A DNA stretch of 64,000 nt. It comes from Lamellibrachia satsuma (taxonomy: Eukaryota > Annelida > Polychaeta > Sabellida > Siboglinidae). The notes beneath the pieces were generated by a model. The model had not been told where the DNA came from. It searched no databases and saw only the letters and a program-made list of their open reading frames with translations. The position numbers and the translations under genes were made by a program. Shown in pieces: positions 1 through 13,275 of this stretch (the first letter of the stretch is position 1; each line of letters begins with the position of its first letter). The stretch covers positions 1,573,599 to 1,637,598 of the forward strand of contig BSQZ01000040.1 in NCBI GenBank assembly GCA_033239005.1, read 5' to 3'.

Positions 1-99
1 GTAGATATTAAATACATAAAGTATGTCGATAGGAGCAGTGGAAAATGACAACCAATGCAGTGCTGCAACCACAAGAACTAATTGGCATCACTTGTATAT

Positions 100-2990
100 T
101 ACTTACTTACTTAGTCCTCTTCGTGCTCGGTGGCACATAAGGCATCAACAAGAGAGCGCCACTGCTGTCGGTCTGCCGCCCATTTGGTGATGGTGTTCCA
201 TGTCAGGCTGCATTCTTTCATCTCCTCCACTGTTCGTCTCCATTTTTTTTTGGGTGACCACGTCTCCTTTTACCATCTGCTGTCTTGGGCACTGCGCCAG
301 GTGACATTCGGCGCACGTGCCATCTCCATCTTCTCCTCTTTATCTGTTTGGCCAGGGATGTTGCGGCTGTTTTGTGGAGCCGCTCTTCATTAGTGATGGT
401 GTTGGGCAAAAATACCCCTAGGATCTTCCGTAGACACCTATTTTGGAAGGTCTCAAGCTTGTGTTCTAGCTTGGCTGTCAGTTTCCAGCACTCGGAGCTG
501 TAGAGAAGTACACTGAGAACATTACTATTGTACAATCTCGGTTTTGTTTCCAATCTCAGTTGCTTGGAGATCCAGATGGGCTTCAGCATAGCAAAGATCT
601 GGCTTGCCTTTCTGATTCTAGCCATGGCATCTTTTGCAGAGTCTCCATCTGTTGTGATTTTGCTTCCCAGGTATACAAAGTCCTGAACGTCTCCCAAAGC
701 ATCACTGTTGTTTATGGTGATGGGGTTATCTGTCTTGTAGTTGTTCCTCATCAGTTTGGTTTTTGCTGTGTTGAGCTTTAACCCGATGTGTGGTGCTGTT
801 GTTGTGAGTTTGTCCATCTTTTCTTGCATGTCCTTGTGCCTGCTATACAGCACTCCAATGTCATCTGCATAGTCCACGTCTTACAAGATCGAGGTAAGTG
901 TCCAACTGATGTCTCTGTTTCCATCTTTGGTGGTGATTTCTGTCATCAGCTAGTCAATGGTAAGGGTGAAAAGAAATAGTGAGAGAATACATCCCTGTTT
1001 TACTCCGGATTTTACGCTAAAGCTGTCTGATATATGATTGTTACAGGTGACTTGACACTGGACGTCTGTGTAAAGTATCTTGATCACATTTACCATCTTC
1101 GGTGGGATCCCGTAGTGACGTAGTATTTTCCACAAAGATTCTCTGTGAAAGCTGTCAAAGTTAATGAAGTCAATAAAGGCAATGTAGATCATACTGTTCC
1201 ATTCCGTGCTTTGTTCCAAAATCTGCTCTAACGTGAAAATGTGGTCGATGCCTGACTTGCCTCTTCTGAACCCGGCTTGTTCCTGGCAGAGGATTGTATC
1301 AGTAGCTGCTGATATTCTCTTCAGGATTATGCAGCTGAAAATCTTGCATGTCATTGATAACAAGGTTATACCCCGCCAGTTGTTACAGTTCCCCAAGTCG
1401 CCCTTCTTCAGTAGCTTGATAATTATGCCTGTCTTCCAATCATCTGGTGTGTCTTCTTCATCCCATATTCTCTGGAAGATCTGACATAGGATTCTGGGTG
1501 TCTCTTGTTCATCTGCTTTCATCATTTCTGCGCAGACGCTGTTGCTTCGTGGTGCTTTTCCATTCTTCTGGGCTTTAATGGCTTCTCTGACTTCTGCTTC
1601 TGTGATTTGATCGAGGTCGGTTTCAAGGTCGTCTGCTGCCTCCGGGATGTCTGCAAGTCTGGATGGATCTGCACGATTGAGAACCTGTTGGAAATGCTCC
1701 TTCCATCTCTATATCTTCTCTTTCTCGACTGTGATTATCTTTCCATCTGCGTCTTTCAGTGGGAGATTCTGGTTGGACCTGTATCTCCTTTCAGCTTCTT
1801 GGTTATTTGGTAGAGTCACTTCATATCCTTTCTTCTTGCTACTGCTTCTGCATCTTCTGCGAGGTTTTCAATGTAAGTGCTTTTGTCTGCTCTGGTACTC
1901 CTTTTTACTTATTTGTTTTTTGTGAGAATTCTCTTGAAAGTCTTTCTTTGAGCCTTGGGCACATTGTGGTTAGCAGGTTTTTCTTTATTCCTTTCTTTTG
2001 GCCTATTTTGTCCCAAGTTGATGTTGGAATCCATTGCTCTTTCTTCACTCTTCTGTAGACTAGCACTGCTTTCCCTGCTAGCTCCATGGCCATGTTGAAA
2101 CTGTGTATAGTCATCTCTGTTTCCTCCTGCAGAATACAAAAACTGTTCTTTATAGCAATTGTGAACTGTTGCTTGCTTTCTGGGTTTTGTAGCTTGTCGG
2201 TATCAAAACGCTGTTTCTTCTTCTCTCCTGTCTTTGCCTTTGTCAGTTTCAGTGCAAGTTTCCCTACCAACAGGTTGTGGTCGCTGCCAACATCAGCTAG
2301 TCTCCGTGTTTTGACATCTTGTAGAGATCGTTTCCATTTACAAGGATGTGATCTAATTGACTCTCAGTTCTGCCATCTGGGGATCTCTGTGTCAGCTTAT
2401 GTATTGTCTTATGTTGGAAGAGTGTCCCTCCAATCACGAGGTCATTCTCCCCACATATGTCACACAATCTGCTGCTATTGTCAGTCATCCTACTTGTTCT
2501 GTGTTTGACCATGATCCTTTCCCTGGCAGTGTTGTCGCTTCCAACTCGTGCATTGAAATCCCCAAGAACCACTAGTACGTCATGTTTGGGGATGTCTTCC
2601 AAAGTTGATTGAAGATTGTCGTAGAAGTTGTCTTTTTCTGCTTCCGCTGTAGGTGCATAACAGGTTACCACTGATAATTTAATAAATCTGGAGTTCAATC
2701 CAGCATAAAGAAGTCGTTCATTTATTAGTTTCCATTCAGGAAGAGTGTTGCCTTTCTCATTCTGAATGACCAGGACTACTCCCTGTCGATGATGGTTGTC
2801 CTCTGTGCCTGACCACAGTATGGTGTCTCGTGTCGATAGTTGTTGTTTTCCAGCTCCAGTCCATCTAGTCTCCATGATACCTAGAAGGCTGATTTTGTAT
2901 TGGTGCATTTCCTGGAGAACCTGTGCCAGTCTTCCTGTCTGAAATAGTGTTCTCACCAGCATCCGATGTTGACAAAAGTTTTGGGTATCA
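100..2990 (-). mobile_element. RTE-type LINE, decayed (endonuclease + reverse transcriptase)
   Basis: Read on the minus strand, an apurinic-type endonuclease domain (about 2970-2300) has [26 protein letters not shown] and QLDHILVN motifs. After a degenerate linker comes a reverse transcriptase with IIIKLLKKGD, NWRGITLL, AGFRRGKS, the FIDF catalytic strand, GVKQGC and YADD-type MDYADDIGVL. The C-terminal part ends in an EHEED stop at 111-113. The 3' end is a short run of TAAG repeats (about 100-110), typical of RTE elements. Frameshifts occur, for example a 4-nt loss just inside the start of the endonuclease near 2970, so it is inactive. The family is the one often annotated as craniofacial development protein 2-like. 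Confidence 0.88.
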
Positions 2991-3102
2991 GGAGATCTGC
3001 TGTCGGGGTGAAGACTTCCTTATATATAGAACACCAACATATCGAAATGTTTCATATAATGGTAGCTGCCTGTTAGTGCCCTGCACGCCTCTAATACATT
3101 TC

Positions 3103-4098
3103 TCGGGCCGGACCTGGGCCTACATTTTGCGGGCTTGGGCTGAAAAAAAATATTAAACGGGCCTGGGCTTAGTGTGAGCAGGCCGGGCCTGGCCTGGGTT
3201 GGGCTTGGACGTAATAAAAATATTAATACAAAACCCAAATTGTTAATTTTAATATTAATAAAAACTGATTATAAATTGTATTACCGTTTGATTAATAATT
3301 TCTTAAGTATTACGTAGTTGCAAATTGAGACCTTGCGTGGAATTATGAATGACACCAGTGCGTTATATATTGGAATGCAACAATGGGACTTCCAAACGGT
3401 ATCAAGTTAATAATGTGCATTCTTTTAATAGAGACATTTCGGAGACATTTCATATCAAATATACTCATATTCCCATATCCAAAACACTGTGACTGGAGTA
3501 GTGGCCCTTGTTTCACTGGTTTCATCACAGTTAATGCATGTTTCCCTTCATTCTTGTTCAGCTCAAACTTAGCTCGCTGTCCCTTAATCCGTAATGTCTA
3601 GATTGTGTAAACTGTTTACTGACTTACTGACACTAGCACTGGCTGGAGTGGGTCCCTGGCTGGAGTAGTGGCTTCATCATATTTGTTGTAGGCCCTAGCA
3701 CTGTAGACCACTGCCCTTCCCATCTTTCCATATATTAGCCTGAAACCTGGTGCCCCCTATTCATTCTCCCACCATCGTGGTGAAAGAAAACGGATCATTT
3801 ACAGTATGGATAGTGATATCAAATTTAAGCTGAAAACGGGAGTGTTATTAAATAAAACTATATGTATGTATTACAGTTTATTTGTGTTTGTCTTTTCAAA
3901 ATTTAGCGGCCCGTGGGTATGGGCCGGGCCTGGGCCATGAATTGTGCAGGCTGGGCCAAGCACTCACGGGCCGGGCATAGGCCTAACTTCTAGTTTGCGG
4001 GCCTGGTCCGGGCTGGTCTTGAAAAAATGTTGCGGGCCTTTGCCGGGCCTTCATTCTAACTGCTAATTGTTGGCCGGGTTTGGGCTCAATTTATAGTA
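3103..4098. repeat. Paired GGGCC-rich subterminal-type repeats
   Basis: Two clusters of GGGCC/GGCCTGGGC motifs (3103-3210 and 3905-4098) sit in otherwise AT-rich DNA about 700 bp apart. They enclose one copy of the 170-bp dispersed repeat. Clusters of such GC-rich motifs near both ends are seen in some hAT-type DNA transposons, but I found no clear terminal inverted repeat here. Confidence 0.4.
3617..3789 (+). repeat. Dispersed ~170 bp repeat, copy 1
   Basis: This shares long blocks with 4809-4980: tagcactggctggagtgggt, ctggctggagtagtggcttc, ccactgcccttcccatcttt and caccatcgtggtgaaagaa. It is in the same orientation. The family was not recognised and it has no coding content. Confidence 0.8.
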
Positions 4099-4808
4099 TA
4101 CTGCCTATGCAATGCTTGAAATATTGATTCGGACTGGTGTGCCAATCTGTCATTTTCAGGTTTTTTTTGTAAAAGGTTATAAGTTGTTTCCGACATTACT
4201 GTGAGCTGTGGTCATGATAGTGACGTCACACAGTGGGGAAGAATCAACCAGAATAACATGATGTTGCTTCCCAGAATTGTGTTCCATGGATAAATTGGTA
4301 TAAATGTACAGATTAATTAAGGTTTTAATAGGTTTTAATAATAACAACATGTATTATTAGAAGAATAATGGTATATAACCGAAACGAACATTTGATGATG
4401 CGAACACTGATGATGTAGTTAAGTTTTGAGCAAAGAAATATCATTGGGTGGTGGTGGCACCCCCAGTGTCTGGGGTGGGCAGCTGTTTTGATGGTATAAT
4501 GTTACATAGTGAATATATATTGCCACTTCGATTCGTGCTGCTTCTCACTCTTCAATAATAAACTGACCCACTGGCTTTACTTAATATGTTTCTACTCGAT
4601 GTGTTGCTATGTTTGTATTTGCTTTCGGTGCCCCAACCTAGAAAAATGGGGTGATAGTTACCGAAACGGGATAATAATTGTGTTAAATGTCGTTTTGCAG
4701 ACATCATTTTGTCAGAACTGCCATTTCATGTTTTGAGTATTTTTCTCAGCATAATTGTAGAAAAACTTGATTGTAAAAAAAACGTTTCCAAGATGAACGC
4801 GAAATATA

Positions 4809-4980
4809 GTTTACTGACTTGCTGATACTAGCACTGGCTGGAGTGGGTCCCTGGCTGGAGTAGTGGCTTCATCACAGTTGTTGTAGGCCCTAGCACTATA
4901 GGCCACTGCCCTTCCCATCTTTCTATATATTAACCTGGTGCCCCCTATTCATTCCCCCACCATCGTGGTGAAAGAAGCAT
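4809..4980 (+). repeat. Dispersed ~170 bp repeat, copy 2
   Basis: The second copy of the repeat at 3617-3789, with small indels and substitutions. It probably belongs to a short interspersed or MITE-like family. Confidence 0.8.
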
Positions 4981-5174
4981 GGCATGTGATAGACATGGCC
5001 TTTATTATTTGTAGAATCAGATATGATTGGTACCCAACGTGGGAACCATTGGGCACATCATTAAAATGTCTGCCACTTTCAAGATGAACGCGAAACGGGA
5101 ATTGTTCACATCATGATAGAAGCATGACATTTGGTGGACAAGTACTTAATATGCAATATTCACAACACTTGCGA

Positions 5175-5404
5175 CAGGGGTTCCTCAGGTGGTCCGCGGG
5201 ATAGTTTGACCAATTATACCCCGCAAATTGAATTAAGCGTGTTCTGCTTTTCCCTGGGCAACTGAGGCAGATTCTGAAAATGATATATAATATATTTTGA
5301 TCTAATGAAAATGCGCATCTTCAATTGTTTTGCAATACAGTGGGCCTCAGTGGCTTTAGCAGCCCAATGGGTGGGTCTCAAGGAAAAAAGTTTGGGAACC
5401 CCTG
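5175..5404. mobile_element. hAT-type MITE (230 bp)
   Basis: It begins CAGGGGTTCCTC and ends TTTGGGAACCCCTG, an inverted repeat of the CAGGGGTTCCCAAA class used by many hAT elements. The interior is non-coding. The flanking 8-mers (acttgcga and atattcga) match at only five of eight positions, so the target duplication is weak. Confidence 0.6.
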
Positions 5405-5409
5405 ATATT

Positions 5410-6180
5410 CGAGATATTGGCTAAGAGTAATAATTAATACTGTATATAAATGGATGTGTGTTACCATTTTTATCTAAATTAATATACATTATGATGCTAT
5501 ACTACTTTACTGTTGTTTTCATATGATGTTGGAAATAAATATTTAATGATTTTATTTTATTTTAATAAAACTACGGTTGCGGGTCGTGTTTGTGACGTTG
5601 TTGGGATATGTTGTTGTGTGATGTCACTGCCACGCGTGAAACGGGTAGATTTCGAAATTAATAATAACTTTTTTATAAAAAAAAACATGCTTGGAACAAC
5701 GGAAACCACAATTAATATTCGTTATGTTATCATCTTGACGGGACTGAACTGATGGATACGTTCAAATGTAAATGCGTTAAATTCAACTATATCACAATAC
5801 TAACAGTGTTAGGGATTATTTCTGGCTGGAAGTCTGAACATTTTTAGTTATGATGATCTTGTCCGAAGCTAGTTAGACATTTCCATCAAACTGTCCTTGT
5901 CCAGCCTCATTTACTTCAGGTGGCACGAATTTAACATTGAATTATATACAAAGATATAATTAGTTTAGTAGACACAGCTGTGGTATTGGCAAAAACGTAT
6001 AACATTTATTTACAAATTATTCTTTCAGACAGAGATGCCAACCATTACGATTTGGGCCTAGTCATTACCATATGTGGCCCTCCATTACGCAATTACTATG
6101 TGTCAGTCAATAATTTCGCTCTCCGTGCCTTCCCATACATAATATCGTAAGTCCAATTTTCCCTTGACGATATTGGCAAC
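5410..6180. other. No recognised gene
   Basis: AT-rich DNA between the hAT MITE and the LINE fragment. I see no element or coding signal. Confidence 0.6.
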
Positions 6181-6189
6181 AGCCGTTGT

Positions 6190-6762
6190 TTAAAAAAAAC
6201 TGGCATTATTGTCAAGCTTCAAAGCAAAGGCGATATTGGGGACTGCAATAACCGGCGGGGGGTAACATTGTTGCTTCACACAAGCAATGCCCTCAGCAGG
6301 ATCATCCTCAGATGAATTTCAGCTGTAACTGATAACATCATCCGCCATGAACTAGTTGGTTTCAGAAAAGGGAAAAGCTGCGTTGATCACATCTTCACCC
6401 TCAGACAGATCATTGAACAGTCAGCTGAATGGAACAGCACCATTTACGCCAACTTCATAGTTTTTGAAACGGCGTTCAACAGCCTCCACTGAGAATCACT
6501 CTGGAAAATCCTCCGATCGTATGGGATCCATCAGAAGATGGTGAATATCATAAAACTTCAATACCAGATGCACTGCCCAGAATAGCCCGACACCGGATGG
6601 GAAGCGGAAAAGAGGTCGTCCCAAGGAGACCTGGTGAAGAACCATGGTGAAAGAGATGAAGGCATGCGGACTAACCTGGGAAACCATCACTAGACAGGCC
6701 GCAAACCGACAGCAGTGGCGCTCTCACGTGGAAGCCTTATTGAGGTACGAAGAGGACTGAGT
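6190..6762 (+). mobile_element. RTE-type LINE fragment with internal deletion
   Basis: Plus-strand translation gives a short reverse transcriptase piece (GDIGDCNN, VGFRKGKSCVDHIFTLRQI, SLWKILRSYGI, MVNIIK). After about 6560 this is fused directly to the extreme C-terminus of the same ORF (RQQWRSHVEALLRYEED, stop at about 6760). The catalytic YADD region is missing. It is related to the element at 100-2990. Confidence 0.75.
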
Positions 6763-7446
6763 GAGTTGTTTCCAATCCCTACCGATCTCTCCAAGACTCT
6801 GCCTGGCAATCAGCGATCACAAATGTGCTCATTTCTCCTATAAATTACGTCAGTTTTACTACGTATTCATTCATGCCAGTTTGGGAAATGATCAGCAGGT
6901 TTTCAAAATAGCGTTCGCGGGTACTCAGCATAAATGTGTGAGACGGTTGGTCATGTTGTGTTAAAATGTTTGCTTGAGCAACATTAATTATTTAGTTACG
7001 ACATTTATATAACTTTTCCTCATGATTGATAACGTTTACGTTTGTCTGAACTACACGGACCATGCCCATGGTCATTATTGTCATTGACGGTAGTCATGAG
7101 TATCTGAGTAATGTTCTTGTGTTCTACGTAATGGATAAAACTTGATCAGTGTTAATTATAAGTTAAAGTGTATGTTTTGCAATACATGTATGGCAGGATG
7201 CAGTGTACCTTCTTTATATAAATGTACAACACTTGTGTACTCCACATTCTTGATAATGATGATTTTACGCATATTTTGCTACATTGCAATGAAAGCCTCT
7301 CATCTAATAATACAACCATTTGATAAGGCATTATGAAATATCGATGTTGCGTGAAAATGTTTTATATATATTTTTAAAACAACTAAATTTTGGGGAACCC
7401 AAATTGGTGGTCAAATGGCTCTTAAATGGCGCATCACAGAATTCGA

Positions 7447-7718
7447 GACTCCCCACAGTGGGAGAGGGGACATCCCATACACTCCACACAGTGGGAGAGG
7501 GGATACCGCCATATACTCCCAACAGTTGGAGAGGGGATACCCCCATACACCCCCACAGTGGGAGAGGGGATACCCTCATATACTCCCCACAGTGGGAGAG
7601 GGGATACCCGCATATACTCCCCACTGTGGGAGAGGGGATACCCCCACACACTCCCCACAGTGGGAGAGGGGATATCCCATACACTCCCCACAGTGGGAGA
7701 GGGGATATCCCAATTCAC
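7447..7718 (+). repeat. Minisatellite, eight 33-34 bp units
   Basis: The anchor GGAGAGGGGA occurs at 7461, 7494, 7528, 7561, 7595, 7629, 7663 and 7696, giving periods of 33 or 34. Each unit contains CTCCCCACAGTGGGAG, a near-perfect inverted repeat. All three frames stay open through the array on both strands, but the peptide repeats have no recognisable function. Confidence 0.92.
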
Positions 7719-8039
7719 TCCTCGGCACACACCTTCAACATTTTCCGCAACCACCTTCGTCAGTCGCCGTTGGGGGTTTGCCACGACGTCATTACTCCGA
7801 CTTATGGTTGGAAGTTGGCATCTCTGAGCTATGTCCAGCATACAACTGTGCACGAAAGCTGCGGAAATGTATCAGTTACATATCTTAACATATGCATAAT
7901 ACATCATATTAATTACACCTGCAAAGACACCAGAACCTTCTACGCGAGTAATTTCTTTTGTATAATGCACTGTTTAGTTTCCAAGATAATAACTCGACTT
8001 GTTATTTCCGGTTGCTTGTTTGAATGGTAACACCATTCA

Positions 8040-9630
8040 TACTTCGCACTGGGATCTGTTTCGCTGCAGGAAAGTTGATGAGGCCGATCAGAACATGGCT
8101 TGTGTCTTCTGCTTCGAGTTCCATCGACTCGTTCTAGACATATGCGGATGGACCGTCCTTCTTTGTGGTAAAGGTGAGACTTGACCACCAGTCAGTGTGC
8201 TCGTCGACCTTGCGTATCACCTTTTGTGACACCAAGTTGTCAATTTCTTGCTTCAGTTTGTCTTTAATATGTACGCTGCTTGCAATTTCACAGTTCCTGC
8301 GAAGTTTCCGATCTTGTTCAACTGCTGTGGATACAACGACACCAGAGCTTTGGTGTATTGTACTTGATCTGGCATTACTTTGGGTTTGCCATGGTCACTT
8401 GTGTTGCCATTGACATTGTTGACATTGATCGTTACGAGATGTAGTCTTTCACATGTTGGTAGTCAAACAATGGCAGTTCCATCTACGTCAACAACATAGA
8501 ATGTAGCTTGATCCCATACAGAGTTCTTTTGTTAGTACGGTATTTGTATTGTCCATAAACACGGCACCATCTGCTCACTGTACGCTATCAAGTTGACATT
8601 ATGCAAGGTTGTCAACATTTTGTCTGAATGTGAGTAGATGCAGCGTGTTTCCATTGCTCCCGTGTAAATGTTTACTCTCAGTCTGTAGTTGTCGTGAAGT
8701 CAGTTAGGAGGTTGTACTTGTAGTTCAGTGTATGCTTCTTCTCGTGCATTTATTTGCTTGGTAGTGTGTACACAGTTCTCACTCGCTGTCACCTCGCTGA
8801 TTTCCCGTTGGTATTCGTCATCAGGTTCGTAGTCGCCGTTGATTTCGTCTACTTGTTCAGTCTTGTAGCGACGACCTCGGTATCGATTGACTCTGTTGTG
8901 TGTAGATTTACGATGATGTCGCTGTGGCTCGTCATGTTTTCAGACCGGGTTCTTGGCCTTACACAACTTTGCCAAGTGTCCCAGTGCCCTACATATATGA
9001 CATTCGTCTTTATAAGCTGTGGACTGTCGTGGGTTATGTCGTGTGCCACAACGTTTGCACTGTCGGTTTGCCGCAAGAACTATGCCATGAATCTCGGTGA
9101 TTCCACTAGCCATCTAATGTAGCTTTTAATTTCCTGCTGAAAGAGCTTCATATTTCCTCCCTTCTTTCAATATGTCGGCGATGCTGCAGCCCTTCGGTCT
9201 GCTGAGCAGATCCCTACATAATTCTTCATGTGGCGTGCTGCTTATGATTAACTCCAGCAATCGCTCACTAAGCTCCATGTCGCTAAAATCGCATTGCAGG
9301 CCTAGTGTCCTTGCTCTGATGACAAATTGGTATAGATACTCATCTGGTCTTTGTTTATAACGCATGAAGTGCAATCGGTTTATTCTGAAGTTGATGTTAA
9401 CTTTGAGCTGGTTTTCGAAGAACTGCTAAAGTTCGTCTGGTTTTCGCTTCTCTTCAGCCGTCAAGCTACTGACATTTAACCTACGTAATCCTTCGTCTCC
9501 AATGCCTCGGCAAATGTTTCGTGCATTTACTTCATCACTGTCGATATTCTCATCTTCGAAGTACATAATCATTTTTTCTCTCTAAATAGTGATATCGCGT
9601 TCCCTAGATCATCGCATGACCAGTCCATTA
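8040..9630 (-). mobile_element. Ty3/Gypsy-type gag-pol remnant
   Basis: On the minus strand from about 9625, a Gag-like stretch starts MDWSCDDLG and continues past RYKQRPDEYLYQF and DLLSRPKGCSI. A zinc knuckle (CHICRALGHLAKLC, near 9000) follows, then a protease tail and the first part of a reverse transcriptase near 8150-8060. Several stops and frameshifts interrupt it. No LTRs were seen around it. Its Gag start resembles that of the element at 25.1-29.6 kb, so the two are probably related families. Confidence 0.75.
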
Positions 9631-10237
9631 TACGTTAGTGCGCCGGACTTTCTATCGATGAGACCAGTAATTTATACCTCTGTGCGCGCAACACCAGTAA
9701 TTTCCTTCCGGTTACGTCTTCATGTTGGCGACGACATTTAACAAATGCACATATTTGAACTAGGGTTGACGACGGCATTTGTCAATCGATCATTGCAACT
9801 GTCAGAAATTGTTTTTTAATAGTCTTAATGAAATAATCATTTTGTTTTTGTTTAGTTGACAGGCAGTGTATGCACCTTGTCTGCTTGCTTAATTTAAGGA
9901 ATTTAGTTTAGCGGATCGACACATCATCTAGTCAGTGGTATGCATTTTTGTATGCAATTGTGACACTCTGTATAAGAGTACAACTTGGAACCAGGACAAA
10001 TTGTATATATAGTGCCAATTGAACAACGCCCCACAGTAGCACACAATGTCCTCTAGTGTCATAATTTGGTTGACCATATACATACAAAAGCGGATATGTA
10101 AACAAAATTGTGCATTTATGATAACAGCATGACACTTGGCACACACTTAGATCATACACGAACTATTATATTTGGCTGTAGGGCAAGCGCAGATTTTGCC
10201 CTAAATAGCACAGGCGGCCATTTTAATAGATGACTAT

Positions 10238-10670
10238 GAAAACCAAATATTCCCCGTAGGTCAAGAACTGATTGACACGGAGTCGTAATTTGTTATCACA
10301 ATATAGGTTTTCACCATCAACGATTTCACATATTTTACTTTTGTATCCGAAATTCACACCCACCATTTTTTTAAGATGGTGGTCGTCAAAGCCAATGTTC
10401 CCCATATCATAAGAACAGCAACACTTAGAGCCGTAACTTTAGTGTCAAAATATCAGCTTTTGGGAACACCGATGTAAAATATTTTACTTTTGATATTCTC
10501 CGACATTCATATCCGCCATGTCACATTCTTATCCGCCATGTAACTATGTTCCCATATCTTATAAACAACTGAACTTACAGCCGTAATTGTAGTGTTCAGA
10601 TATAGTGAAAATGTAGCGACGATTTCAAACAGATTACGTTTGACCTTCTGGGACAGTCGTATCCGCCATT
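10238..10670 (+). repeat. Degenerate tandem repeat, three ~150 bp units
   Basis: Three successive blocks (about 10238-10380, 10395-10525, 10545-10670) share the order: a tattcccc-like start, a cttagagccgtaa-like core, agtgtcaaaatat, tattttacttttg and tatccgccat. The copies are well diverged. Confidence 0.6.
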
Positions 10671-10679
10671 ATTAAACAC

Positions 10680-12000
10680 GGCGCCCGTCAGAACCAACCT
10701 GGAGTCACCATGTAAGTAAAGCTGATTATTTTGTCATGTTTACCAAGTCACGTGTCACACACACACCCGCCCGCCCACCAACACGCACGCACGCCAGCAC
10801 GCACTTACGCACACACGCACGCAATCCTGGCAGTTGAAGAATGACGGCTCCGTGTAATCCTCTGAACTGCTGACGTGTTTTGCTCGTTGTGATTATATAG
10901 TCGTTCGTGATCGTGAATACCCAGTGATTTATTTGACCCATATACACGAATTGAACACAGTTGTTGCGTTGTAGCTGTGTATAAAATAAAGAGCGATTAC
11001 TACAAACGTTGTTGAAATATAATATACGGCAGTCGTCACTGTTCTAGGCTGGAAATGGGAAGAAAGGAATAATATATTCATGGTTTTTAAAAAGTACAAA
11101 ACTTACAAATCAATTATACCATAATAATAAAACAATGAACAAAAGCACTATAGGTATTATAGTAAACGTTACGTTACTACGTTGTTTGTTAAATTCCTGA
11201 ACACAATTTCGACGTTTCAGTGGAAACAGCTTTGCACTGTTATGATGGAGGTAGTAGATATATTTCCGTTTACACAGAGGCGTGTCAACATAATAATTAT
11301 AGGCAAAACAATTAGCAAACAGACTATGACAAGACCAGACCATAACAAGTGCATACGCTATATGTCGACTGTTCACTGTAAGTGTGCTCAGAAACAACTT
11401 TGTCCATAGCAGATACACACTAACTGCTGCGTACAATAGACACGGTTAATCACAATCACATATTCTAGGATTTCGCTACGGGAGAGGCCAAGAGAGGCAA
11501 GTTTTAAGCTACCATGCTTCCATGGCACAACAGGTTACATACGAAAGCATTTAAGCTAAAGGGGGATGGCCCAATTTCCCCACTCTAAATACTCCAAAGG
11601 TGTGGTGTATTCGATAGGTCTTTATACATGTGTTATATGTATGCGTTGCAGTGGATTGTGTTCGTTTTAGTGGCCTCCACATTTAAGCGTCGCGCATTAA
11701 TAATAACGCGCAATCGAGACATGGAACTTAAAACACACTGTAATGAGCAGGGATTAAGGACAAGGAGAAGAACAAGGTGAATCAGTAATATTATCTTATT
11801 CTTCCCTTTAATATTATATTAGTAGTTTGTATGTGAACAAAAGTGTATATATGAATAGTAAGAAAAGATTATATTTACGGGCGGTGATCATAATCGTAAA
11901 TGTAATTATGCTTATAAATGTAATCACCCTGAACAAGGATCATAATTTCATGGGCAGGATTATATCTACGGTGACAACATACATAATTTCCCTTCTAATT
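10680..12000. other. No recognised gene
   Basis: Contains a CA/CACG-rich patch at 10758-10822 and otherwise AT-rich unique-looking DNA. The open stretch on the minus strand at 11110-11436 has no recognised domain. Confidence 0.5.
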
Positions 12001-12153
12001 CAGTGGCGTATATAGGGGGCATTGCGCCCCCTTTGGTTTAGATTTTAGATTGTGTTCGTATGTCACATGTGGCGCCAGTAGCATGATAAACTAATGGGCG
12101 ACTAAGATTGCCCCCTTAGTCTACCCTTTTGCGAAATCTAAGATACGCCAGTG
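12001..12153. mobile_element. hAT-type MITE (153 bp) with 8-bp target duplication
   Basis: It begins CAGTGGCGTAT and ends ATACGCCAGTG, which are inverted repeats with one mismatch. The flanks are ttctaatt and ttctaacc (six of eight match), as expected for hAT insertion. The interior is non-coding and includes GGGGGCATTGCGCCCCC, itself palindromic. Confidence 0.8.
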
Positions 12154-12159
12154 TTCTAA

Positions 12160-13190
12160 CCCGTCCCCGCAGAGTCCCTCAGGTCTGCTCTCTCATTCTC
12201 GGCGTAAAACACAAAATAAAATATACTATACTATGCACGACTTTACTTCCTTTGCCAGAAAGCAACACTAAACAAAATAAATAAAACACGTCACCACAAG
12301 ATGGCAGCACAAAACAAAAAGCTGATCCTAAGAGCTTTTTATAATAATTGATCAGTATGATAAACTTGAAACCATGTAGATATGGGAAAATTAAAATTGT
12401 TTGCCTTAGATCACCCTTAATTAAGAATTAATTAATAATGCATTACAAAACAAAGAATCTATAGTTATCCTCGTATATATTCTACAACATGCAACTTTTC
12501 ATATTTTGGTCTAATCACGTTTCTACATGTTGCCATCATACATCCTCTTGTAACAATACATCCAGTTCTGCATCATAAAGTGCTGCTACGCACTTAGTGC
12601 TGTTAACTGAGCGCGGACTGCATTACAGGAATACGTCCTCACAGTGATTCCAATTCCTTCACAGTTGGTGTGTAAAATGTAACGATATACGCCGAAGAAT
12701 AGTATTATAAGATGAAAACATGTTCAGTTTATGGATATATTGAAAGGGCTATTTTAAATATTGACACAACAATGGTGGTTACATACTTATAAACATATGT
12801 CACAACACTCTGTATGAATACAAACAGTGTATCTTTATTAATAGCCCTTGCAGATTATCCCAATGGGTTGACATTGTCATAACTAAGATCAAAATAAGTC
12901 AGTGTTGTTGTTACTCATGTTGCATGTTACATTAATTTTTTAAAATATTCTTCAGACAACAAATTAAATTAACATAGAAAATCATAGTTGTAAGGTCACA
13001 AATAATAATACAAATCCCACATCAAACGTATAAGAACTTAGTTACATAAATCGCTTATATAATCATTAGTTTACATATCTAAATAGTAACACATTAGAAT
13101 TCATTAGTTGAAGCTGGTAAATTACATACCTACATAATTATGACAACAATATTAAAAATATTAGACAATAAAAGACATCATATGCCATTT
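12160..13190. other. Intergenic, downstream of the chitin-binding gene
   Basis: AT-rich with no coding signal or repeat that I can recognise. Confidence 0.6.
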
Positions 13191-13192
13191 CG

Positions 13193-13193
13193 A

Positions 13194-13224
<31 letters not shown>

Positions 13225-13275
13225 TGTGTGTGCGTGTGTGTGCGTGCGTGCGTGCGTGCGTGTGTGTGTGTGAAT
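13193..13275 (+). repeat. (TG)n / (TGCG)n microsatellite
   Basis: A run of TG and CGTG units with little interruption. A shorter CG-rich patch follows at 13355-13380. Confidence 0.9.

Noticed and set aside
7447..7718. CRISPR-like spacing of ~33 bp repeats
   Set aside because: The repeats are head to tail without unique spacers, and the genome is clearly eukaryotic.
7320..8030. A 236-residue plus-strand frame and similar minus-strand frames
   Set aside because: Most of it is the minisatellite, which is open in all frames. The sequence beyond it has no domain.
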